Assembly (NCBI GenBank): GCA_023144075.1 | Contig: JAGLGJ010000003.1 | Location: 1 to 20,801 of the forward strand | DNA length: 20,801 bases | Reading direction: 5' to 3' | Source of the DNA: Candidatus Bathyarchaeota archaeon | GTDB taxonomy: Archaea > Thermoproteota > Bathyarchaeia > 40CM-2-53-6 > RBG-13-38-9 | Shown here: piece by piece, positions 14,752 to 20,801 of the stretch | Layout of the letters: every line of letters begins with the position of its first letter | Position numbering within the stretch: position 1 is the stretch's first letter | Position numbers and translations under genes: made by a program | The notes under the pieces: model-generated | Database searches by the model: none | The model's input: the letters and a program-made list of their open reading frames with translations, nothing else | Told to the model about the DNA's origin: nothing

Positions 14752-16710
14752 TTATGTAAAAGATGGAGGTAATGAAAATGGCTTATAGGGCGTTCCACTT
14801 CCGGAGTAAAACTTTGTAAAGAATTCATAATAAGTAAGCCTCATAGATTGTATCAAGATAGCTAATCCTTCAATTAGGATCACAAGAATGTTCATCAACA
14901 TATAACTCGGTATTACTCCAATTACCGACGCTAAAATAAGTGCAGACAATCCTAAAGCACCATGGGCTATGGCAAACGCCGCCAATCGAACATATGAGAT
15001 AGAGTTAGTCAATAGTGAAAGAAAGGTCTCAATGAATTCAGAGAATCCTTTTAACAACTGCGCGATAATGTCTACCTTACCAGCAATCAGACCCTCTATA
15101 AGTGGAAAGAGAAATATCAGGCCTAACAGACTCATTGCCATTATTGTTAAGATCCAATTTTCAGCAAAGGCTGAAAGAGACAGAGTTCTAGTATATTCTA
15201 CCGCAAGTAGTACACCAACAATGTAGTAAGCTAATACTATGATTGAGAAAATTGTTTTGTGTTTATCTCCCGCCCTAATTGTATTTATTATCTTCAGGAT
15301 TAAACCCAATCCGATCTGAATTACTCCGAAAATCAATGCAACAACAATTATTGCAGTTTGATTATGGAACGGACTAAAAAGAAGAGGTGGAATTACTCCT
15401 GGTAAAAGAAAGAATTCTCCATAAAGGAACCCAAAAATCATCGATGATGTCCCACATGCCAAGATGATAGTGCCAAGTTTGTTTACAGCTTTAGCAGATA
15501 TGCTCAAGAGTTCTCGCTGAAGATTTCGTAGCATTAAACCTATAATAACGAAGACAAGTCCGCTACCAACATCCCCAAACATAAAACCAAACATGACTGA
15601 GAAAAGAACAGTCATTATTGCTGTCGGATCTACCTCTCTATAGTTTGGTGTGCCTCTTAATATTGTAAGTAGCTCGAAAGACTGCATCACACCCTTATTT
15701 TGCATCTTAACTGGAGGCTTGTCATGTGAACTAGGATCCTCAAGCTTCACATATGCTGCCCCAGAAGTTGCCTCAATTACCGCATTTGCAACTTCCTCAG
15801 CCTTCTCTTCAGGCACCCAACCATGAGCCAGACTCATTCTGCTAGTTCGACTGAGATTTGATCTTGCTTCTTCAAGGTTTAGAGTCCCACGCACTACTGG
15901 TTCATATTTCTTCGACTCTTCCCGGAATTTCTTTCCGATCTCTCTTATTGAATTCTCAATAGTTTGAACTTCATTTTTTTTCTCTGTTATATTCGATACA
16001 ACATCGTGAAGAGCTTCTTCAGGATTAGGATTTATCGCATCATGGAAAACCATTTCATTGAAGTTGAGCAGTGGGAGCGCGCTTTCGATATGTGATTTGT
16101 CATCATTCAACCCAGTGATAATAACAAAGTCTTCTTTTCGTGTTTCGGTAAAAGAAGTGAAATTGACACTTGTACCTTCTGTGTATCTGTTGAGTCTGGG
16201 AGCCAGCTCTCTTTGTATTAAACCAGCCTTGACAAATATGTGTTTGAAATCGCCTAGTTGATCTATTCTTAGATTGTATTTTTTAAGGATGGCAAGTTTA
16301 TCGGCTAAACTCTTCAATCCATCTAGGTCACCTTGAAGAGATTCTAGACTGTTAAGCTCTTTGTCAAGTCTAGACTCATAATCCGCGATGTAGGCTTCAA
16401 TATTTTCAAGGGCAGGAAAATCCGACAGTGTTTCAGTAGGAGTTTTAGAGAAGCTGTTTTTGAATCGATTAAGGAAACTCTTTTTTATTTTCTCCTCTGG
16501 GGGTAGCGAAGATAGAACCGAACCTATTCTTTGTTGTAGTTTGACATATTTTTCGGATTTCTCAACATTATCGACTTTTTTGAATCCTTTGATAGTATAG
16601 TCGTTTACTAGTTGGACAGTTCCTAATCTTCCAAGAATTTTTAATAAGTTATCTTCAAAGGTTAATGGAACTGCTGCATACAGCCTCTTCATAGGTGTCG
16701 CTTTAAACAA
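14752..16710 (-). CDS. atpI: A-type ATP synthase subunit I (subunit a homologue)
   Basis: This 652-residue protein is the stator membrane subunit that provides the ion half-channels beside the K ring. Residues 1 to about 350 form the cytoplasmic arm with two long coiled-coil stretches (about 85-130 and 225-285), which bind the E/H stalks. The rest holds about eight membrane helices, beginning VLFSVMFGFMFGDVGSG. The key arginines are visible: Arg575 in SYVRLAAFAIAHG and Arg624 in QSMRLTYYEFFTKFY. The first possible start is a TTG at 16710; ATG at 16692 (MKRLYAAVPL) is an equally good start. A TATA-like ATAATAAAT near 16731-16738 would give a very short leader. Confidence 0.93.
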   Translation of the reverse strand: MFKATPMKRLYAAVPLTFEDNLLKILGRLGTVQLVNDYTIKGFKKVDNVEKSEKYVKLQQRIGSVLSSLPPEEKIKKSFLNRFKNSFSKTPTETLSDFPALENIEAYIADYESRLDKELNSLESLQGDLDGLKSLADKLAILKKYNLRIDQLGDFKHIFVKAGLIQRELAPRLNRYTEGTSVNFTSFTETRKEDFVIITGLNDDKSHIESALPLLNFNEMVFHDAINPNPEEALHDVVSNITEKKNEVQTIENSIREIGKKFREESKKYEPVVRGTLNLEEARSNLSRTSRMSLAHGWVPEEKAEEVANAVIEATSGAAYVKLEDPSSHDKPPVKMQNKGVMQSFELLTILRGTPNYREVDPTAIMTVLFSVMFGFMFGDVGSGLVFVIIGLMLRNLQRELLSISAKAVNKLGTIILACGTSSMIFGFLYGEFFLLPGVIPPLLFSPFHNQTAIIVVALIFGVIQIGLGLILKIINTIRAGDKHKTIFSIIVLAYYIVGVLLAVEYTRTLSLSAFAENWILTIMAMSLLGLIFLFPLIEGLIAGKVDIIAQLLKGFSEFIETFLSLLTNSISYVRLAAFAIAHGALGLSALILASVIGVIPSYMLMNILVILIEGLAILIQSMRLTYYEFFTKFYSGSGTPYKPFSLPPSFT

Positions 16711-16909
16711 TATACATTTTACCTGCCCATTTATTATCGGTTCTGATTTTTACTTATCAGATATCTTCACTTACTGCTTCGGAAATGGTTGGCATTTGCC
16801 TTGCTTTCTCAGACAATAGTGAAGACCATCCGAACTAACACCATTACTACACTATTATATTTTTTTCTAAGGGGAGTTTTATGGGCTTAAAGCTCCAGAA
16901 GGTCCCATT

Positions 16910-17539
16910 TCACTGATTCTTGATAGTTATTTCCATTGTGATATCGGTTAATGGGCGGTCTCTATCACCGACCTCAACGGATCCTATTGCCAGTAGAACA
17001 TTTTCACCTTTAATCAATTTTCCAAATATCGAATGTTTTCCATCTAAATGTGGAGCTGGCGCTACTGTGATAAAGAATTGTGAACTACCTGTATTTGGAC
17101 CGCTGTTAGCCATCGATAATACGCCTAACGAATCATGTTTTAGTTCTGGAACTATCTCATCAGGAATAGTCTTCCCAGAGTCACCCGTCCCTGTTCCAGT
17201 AGGGTCACCACCTTGGATCATAAACCCTTTGACAACGCGATGAAATATTATTCCATCGTAGAACCCTTGATTAGCTAAAGATATGAAATTACTCGTGGTA
17301 ATAGGGGCTTTATCTTCATGAAGTTCAAATTCCATCGTTCCCATGTTTGTAACAATCACGGCTATCCTATTTCTTGATGTAGGTTGAGTCTCCGGCATAT
17401 CAGGTTTAGGCCCCCATGTATAGATGAAAGTCCCAACAATGATTAATAAGATTAGAACTCCAAGAAAAATTTGCAGTTTTTTTTGCTTTTTCTTTTTCTC
17501 TTCCTTTTTTAATTGTTTCATTCGATATTTCTTGCTCAT
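16910..17539 (-). CDS. Membrane-anchored cyclophilin-type peptidyl-prolyl isomerase
   Basis: This 209-residue protein begins with a very basic segment (residues 1-22, Lys-rich). One membrane helix follows (about 23-45, LQIFLGVLILLIIVGTFIY), then a short Pro-rich linker. A cyclophilin domain runs from about residue 58 to the end. Active-site landmarks are FHRVVKGFMIQGGD, SMANSGPNTGSSQFFI and HLDGKHSIFGKL, so catalytic Arg, Phe, Gln and His are kept. With the basic segment inside, the isomerase domain faces outward and should fold exported proteins, such as the surface proteins encoded nearby. The ATG at 17539 follows AAGGA about 8 bases upstream, with a TATA-like ATATATG at 17571-17577. It is a single gene, diverging from the next surface-protein gene. 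Confidence 0.9.
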   Translation of the reverse strand: MSKKYRMKQLKKEEKKKKQKKLQIFLGVLILLIIVGTFIYTWGPKPDMPETQPTSRNRIAVIVTNMGTMEFELHEDKAPITTSNFISLANQGFYDGIIFHRVVKGFMIQGGDPTGTGTGDSGKTIPDEIVPELKHDSLGVLSMANSGPNTGSSQFFITVAPAPHLDGKHSIFGKLIKGENVLLAIGSVEVGDRDRPLTDITMEITIKNQ

Positions 17540-17570
17540 TTGAGTTCCTTCTATTATGTCAAAGTCAGAT

Positions 17571-17577
17571 CATATAT
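17571..17577 (-). promoter_or_regulatory. TATA-like element for the cyclophilin gene
   Basis: The minus strand reads ATATATG (within TCAATATATG) about 35 bases upstream of the cyclophilin ATG. Transcription would start near 17550, leaving a short leader that still contains the AAGGA ribosome binding site. The remainder of the 17540-17780 gap holds no gene that I can support. Confidence 0.4.
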
Positions 17578-17780
17578 TGATTTAGGAAAATTACAACATA
17601 TCGAGTCATAGAATTTCTTCACCAAAAAAAGGAAAGTCTTTGGAGACTCATCAGAAAAGATGCACCCAATAGTAAGCGCGCACTTGGTTGTAACTCCAAG
17701 ATTATCATTCATAATTATTGGGTTCATTGCAAAACATCAATGGAGAAATACCACGCGCTTAAATCGGATCCAACATAATA

Positions 17781-18605
17781 TTGTTAGGGATCAGGTTGCG
17801 GCAAATCCTTTCCATTTCCTTATTCGTCTATCTCCTGCTATCGTTTTATCCGTTGAATCATGTATTGTGTGAATCAAATGAAACACCAGATAATATTATA
17901 CAATCAATAAGGGATGGCGATGCCCCAGCTAATGCTGATATTATAGGCGTAATTTTCAATCCCAGCGAGTTCGCACCACCAGGTTTAATCGATATATGGT
18001 TTGGCGTTGCTGGTGATTTCGAGAAAGGCCTAACTGAAGAGAACATAGAGTATTTTATTTTTTTCTATGATAGTGAGAGTACTCCATTCGGTAGTGCATT
18101 AAGTCAAGTCAGAATTTTTGTTTGGATGAATAATAAAACAATTGATGGATGGTATTATGAAAAGGGACAAACATCGAAGTTACGTTTTGAATTGTTGCCC
18201 GAGACGCATACTATTATTGTTCAAAACATAAATCTCAAAGAGTTAGGATTCCAGCCAGAAGATGACAAATATGTCTTCTATGTGAGTGTCGCAAGTTTTC
18301 TCCGTGTGGGAGAGGATTTATGGCAGTCACTTGATTTTGAACCTGATGCACCCTCTGGAGATATAGAAGATTCCGAAAATTATCATGCAAGAATTGTCGT
18401 CAGCAAATTAAAAGTATCGACACCTACAGAAACACCTCAATCGCCTACCATGTCAGAAACAGTATCGTCGACACCAAGTCCAACTCAAACTACTTTTGAA
18501 GAATGGTTAGTTCCAATCTTAATAGTGATAGGATTAGTTGTTGGTGCATTAATATTCATTTATGGTAGGAGAGATTCTCGCAAAGAAAAGAAAAAAAAGG
18601 GTTGA
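17781..18605 (+). CDS. Surface protein with signal peptide, Thr/Pro-rich stalk and C-terminal anchor
   Basis: The 274-residue protein has a hydrophobic signal sequence (residues about 7-30, ending near HVLCES). An acidic, beta-rich extracellular domain spans residues about 35-210. A Thr/Ser/Pro-rich stalk (STPTETPQSPTMSE region) and a membrane helix opening with VPILIV follow, then a cytoplasmic tail YGRRDSRKEKKKK. A Cys near the signal end could be a lipidation site, but a C-terminal anchor is already present. The start is a TTG at 17781, about 20 bases after a TTAAAT element, suggesting a leaderless message; no ribosome binding site is visible. I do not recognise the extracellular domain. 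Confidence 0.72.
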   Translation: MLGIRLRQILSISLFVYLLLSFYPLNHVLCESNETPDNIIQSIRDGDAPANADIIGVIFNPSEFAPPGLIDIWFGVAGDFEKGLTEENIEYFIFFYDSESTPFGSALSQVRIFVWMNNKTIDGWYYEKGQTSKLRFELLPETHTIIVQNINLKELGFQPEDDKYVFYVSVASFLRVGEDLWQSLDFEPDAPSGDIEDSENYHARIVVSKLKVSTPTETPQSPTMSETVSSTPSPTQTTFEEWLVPILIVIGLVVGALIFIYGRRDSRKEKKKKG

Positions 18606-18793
18606 GAGTAGGTACTTTATCCTTAGCATTTGGCTTCCCACACTAAAAAACACGTTCAAAAAAATGGCGATATTTAGAAGTCGCTGGCGCTCTGGATCCA
18701 ACCTAAACTCGCGGAATATTTATAGCCCTCACACTAACCAAACGTTGAGAAGATCGGTGAGTAATACTGAAAAATTCCTATAAAGCAAATTAC

Positions 18794-18800
18794 TATAAAA
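18794..18800 (+). promoter_or_regulatory. TATA box for the GNAT gene
   Basis: TATAAAA occurs 26-32 bases before the GTG start at 18826. A second AT-rich element, ATTTATAG near 18718-18725, could drive a longer transcript. The rest of the gap 18606-18825 holds no gene that I can support. Confidence 0.45.
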
Positions 18801-18825
18801 TAACATAGAATGTTGAGGAATTAAT

Positions 18826-19311
18826 GTGCCTGACAAAATGAGTCTTCATGATTTCAATATACGAGAAGCAACTTTGCAAGATCTCCCTGTTTTAGTGCGT
18901 CATAGGAGGGTTATGTTCGTTGAAGCTACAGGTGCCAAAGGCGATAAGGAACTTGATACAATGGACGATGGTTATAAGAAACATATTCAGAAATCACTTC
19001 CCATAGGCACTTTCAAAGCTTGGATAATTGAGACGAAAGAGGGCAAGATAGCCGCCAGCGGCGGCATAACAGTATATGAGCAACCACCTAGACCACAAGA
19101 TGAAACGTTGAGATACGTATATGTACACAGCATTTATACTGAGTCAGAATACCGATGCCGAGGTATAGCCAGAAAGATACTTACCACGATCGTAGATTAT
19201 TGTAGAGACAAGAAGTTCAAGACATTGACATTACATGCTGTGGAAGCCAGTAAACCCCTTTATGAATCCTTCGGATTTAAGCCAACAACAGAGATGCGGA
19301 TGTTTCTCTAG
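18826..19311 (+). CDS. GNAT-family N-acetyltransferase
   Basis: This 161-residue protein has the GNAT fold. It begins NIREATLQDLPVLVRHRR. The central strand YVYVHSIYTESEYR leads into the acetyl-CoA pyrophosphate loop CRGIARKIL (the R/Q-x-x-G-x-G/A pattern, residues about 107-115). The end is TLHAVEASKPLYESFGFKP, the usual last strand-helix-strand. The GTG at 18826 is supported by GAGGA at 18815-18819 with 6-base spacing; an ATG four codons later is possible. The acceptor substrate cannot be told from sequence. It sits between two surface-protein genes on the same strand and ends 21 bases before the second. Confidence 0.88.
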   Translation: MPDKMSLHDFNIREATLQDLPVLVRHRRVMFVEATGAKGDKELDTMDDGYKKHIQKSLPIGTFKAWIIETKEGKIAASGGITVYEQPPRPQDETLRYVYVHSIYTESEYRCRGIARKILTTIVDYCRDKKFKTLTLHAVEASKPLYESFGFKPTTEMRMFL

Positions 19312-19332
19312 AGGCCCAAAAAACTGACCTTT

Positions 19333-20328
19333 ATGAATAAATTTCGAATAGCATTAATCATAATATTAATGGCTATTTCACTAAATTATGCCCATGCTAA
19401 TGCACATGCATCATCCAACATCCTTCTGACAGAAGAAGGTTATTGGACATATTATGTAGATTCAAAAAGCACATTGTATGGTACAGGAGATTACCCAGGA
19501 GAATTCAGTACATCCATCACGGTTCAAGGACATGGCAATATAAAACACATCAATTCAACAATCCTCATTTTTGAAAAGAAACAAGAGATCAATTTCAAAA
19601 TAAAAGGTAGCGGTTATTATGATCAAGAAACTAAAAATGAGACACACACTTTTACTGAAAACTCTGTAATTGACCGTAAGACACTTACTTATTTATCTAG
19701 AGAAATTAAAGGCGAAATCGAAGGAGAAGAAATTCAAGATGAACTCATAGTCGGAATGCCTGTAACCGAGTTCATATCACCCGAACTTTCTGTAGGCCAA
19801 TATGCAGAATATTATTCAATAGATGGATTGATAAATTGTCAGGTTTCCCACAGCGAAACAGATTATGAAGGAACAAAACTACAAACAATAATATTACGTT
19901 ATTTTGGTCCTACAGCACAAGATCCGTGGCTTGAAACCAACGGGACAGCCAAACACACATTCACATTCGAAAAAAACACAGGACTTTTGATATCATCATC
20001 CAGTACCACAGAAGCAACCAGCATGAAGGGCAGGCGAATTACGACATATGAGTATCAACTTGATTCGACTTCATTTTGGAGATCAGAAGAGCTGCCCCCA
20101 CAAGCTTCAACGACTTCTGTTCCTTCTACGGTAGAGACATCCACTGAGACAGTAATTAAAGAGAATGAAACTCCCATGACTCAATCGGATTACTTTGTAC
20201 CAATCCTAATTGTAGCTATAATCTCTGTTATCGTAATAGCCTTGATTGAAGTAAAACGAAATACTTTTAGAAACAACCACACAAGCCAAGAGGACATTTC
20301 GGAATCCAAAAATTTAGAAAAATCATAA
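19333..20328 (+). CDS. Secreted/surface protein with C-terminal membrane anchor
   Basis: The 331-residue protein starts with a clear signal peptide (NKFRIALIIILMAISLNYA, cleavage likely near AHA at residues 20-26). An extracellular beta-rich domain of about 215 residues with several possible N-glycosylation sequons follows (NST, NET, NGT). Then come a Ser/Thr-rich stalk, a membrane helix opening with VPILIV near residue 290, and a charged tail (EVKRNTFRNN). ATG at 19333 follows the GNAT gene by 21 bases, so cotranscription is likely. There is no good ribosome binding site. I recognise no family. The domain order matches the surface protein at 17781, but I see no convincing similarity between the extracellular parts. 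Confidence 0.78.
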   Translation: MNKFRIALIIILMAISLNYAHANAHASSNILLTEEGYWTYYVDSKSTLYGTGDYPGEFSTSITVQGHGNIKHINSTILIFEKKQEINFKIKGSGYYDQETKNETHTFTENSVIDRKTLTYLSREIKGEIEGEEIQDELIVGMPVTEFISPELSVGQYAEYYSIDGLINCQVSHSETDYEGTKLQTIILRYFGPTAQDPWLETNGTAKHTFTFEKNTGLLISSSSTTEATSMKGRRITTYEYQLDSTSFWRSEELPPQASTTSVPSTVETSTETVIKENETPMTQSDYFVPILIVAIISVIVIALIEVKRNTFRNNHTSQEDISESKNLEKS

Positions 20329-20353
20329 TCTAAAATATTTTCATTTAAGATCT

Positions 20354-20388
20354 AAAAAAAAAATGTGGTGCTAGGTTTTAGACCTAGC
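20354..20388 (-). terminator. Hairpin and T-run terminator of the 20384-20743 gene
   Basis: On the minus strand a perfect 7-bp stem, GCTAGGT/ACCTAGC, with a 5-nt loop starts at the TAG stop codon. Six bases later there is a run of ten T (plus-strand A run, 20354-20363). Hairpin plus T run is the clearest terminator in the window. The plus-strand gene ending at 20328 would read into it from the A side and is not obviously served. Confidence 0.7.
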
Positions 20389-20743
20389 GTGTGCGTCCTA
20401 TGTTGTAGATTGCCTTTACAGCCATTATTATAGCTGCAGGTGCGACGAAGGGGGCCAATGTGACTAATATTGTATCGATTCCAGTACCTACTCCCGGCAA
20501 TACGCCATCTACCAAGAGAAAGGCGCCACCTCCATTAGCAACCAACAGAGCTATAGCAGCTACCAGGAATGGAGTAGTTTCCTTCTCAGTGACTGTCGTT
20601 AGACCGACAATAACTCCCAAGATCAGCATTAAAAGTGGCACATATCCTCCCATAGCTCCACCAACAGCAGCAGCAATACCCGCTAGAAGCGCTATTATAA
20701 CTCCTGCTATGAACGCCCATCTTCCGATTGTTTCAATGTTCAT
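20384..20743 (-). CDS. Four-helix membrane protein of unknown function
   Basis: This 119-residue, Gly/Ala/Val/Ile-rich protein has hydrophobic segments at about residues 9-30, 33-50, 57-78 and 88-110. There are only short loops, and a charged turn (TEKETTP) follows the second helix. No catalytic motif is visible and I recognise no named family. Expression signals are the best in the window: TTATATA at 20780-20787, GGTGAT six bases before the ATG at 20743, and a hairpin/T-run terminator at the stop. It is therefore a single, probably well-expressed gene. The topology suggests a small integral membrane component rather than a transporter of known type. Confidence 0.75.
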   Translation of the reverse strand: MNIETIGRWAFIAGVIIALLAGIAAAVGGAMGGYVPLLMLILGVIVGLTTVTEKETTPFLVAAIALLVANGGGAFLLVDGVLPGVGTGIDTILVTLAPFVAPAAIIMAVKAIYNIGRTR

Positions 20744-20779
20744 ATTTTAATCACCATAGGACACTTCCAGATTTTTTAA

Positions 20780-20787
20780 ATATATAA
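20780..20787 (-). promoter_or_regulatory. TATA box and GGTGAT site for the four-helix membrane protein
   Basis: The minus strand reads TTATATAT followed by TTAAA, about 40 bases before the ATG at 20743. GGTGAT at 20750-20755, six bases before the ATG, matches the archaeal 16S anti-Shine-Dalgarno sequence. Transcription would start near 20757, giving a leader of about 14 bases. Confidence 0.6.
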
Positions 20788-20801
20788 CTTTCCAACGGTA
20801 C

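Noticed and set aside
18562..18783. 73-codon plus-strand frame after the surface protein
   Set aside because: Basic, no domain, overlaps the end of the surface-protein gene and covers a TATA-rich promoter region; no ribosome binding site.

Overview
The window looks like chromosomal DNA of an uncultured archaeon. It carries a complete A-type (V-like) ATP synthase, an intron-bearing tRNA-Ala, an archaeal tyrosine recombinase, archaeal TATA and GGTGAT-type translation signals, many TTG starts, and membrane-anchored surface proteins. The gene mix (archaeal riboflavin/F420-type pyrimidine enzymes, creatininase family, methylmalonyl-CoA epimerase-like and 3-hydroxyacyl-CoA dehydrogenase genes, no eukaryotic features) would suit a Bathyarchaeia-like or other TACK lineage. 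That placement is an impression, not a phylogeny.

Layout. Positions 1-1188 (minus) hold a tyrosine recombinase running off the left edge. It starts 54 bases downstream of the CCA end of a tRNA-Ala(CGC) gene (1246-1347, minus) that has a canonical 14-nt anticodon-loop intron and a second 14-nt insertion in the D arm. This is the arrangement of an element integrated at a tRNA 3' end, with the element lying to the left. Positions 1503-4766 hold a RibD/ArfC-type reductase, a divergent TrpD-like protein, a creatininase-family (ArfB-like) protein and a small HExxH protein. Positions 4789-6202 (minus) hold a tight two-gene unit: 3-hydroxyacyl-CoA dehydrogenase, then a methylmalonyl-CoA epimerase-like VOC protein. 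Positions 6314-7542 hold a small membrane protein and a surface protein.

Positions 7723-16710 are the ATP synthase locus. A C-terminally truncated UspA-like gene is followed by subunits F, H, E, A, B, D and C on the plus strand, with short gaps or 4-nt overlaps. The membrane subunits I and K form a separate minus-strand unit that converges on C at a shared hairpin. All nine usual archaeal subunits are present.

Positions 16910-20743 hold a membrane-anchored cyclophilin (minus), two surface proteins with Ser/Thr-rich stalks and a C-terminal membrane anchor, a GNAT acetyltransferase between them, and a four-helix membrane protein with a clear promoter, ribosome binding site and terminator (minus).

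No CRISPR array, rRNA, transposase or other tRNA was seen. No gene-free stretch exceeds 300 bases. The most interesting items are the doubly interrupted tRNA-Ala beside the recombinase, the odd active-site motif of the TrpD-like protein, the truncated UspA gene heading the ATPase operon, and a shared C-terminal anchor motif in three otherwise different surface proteins.
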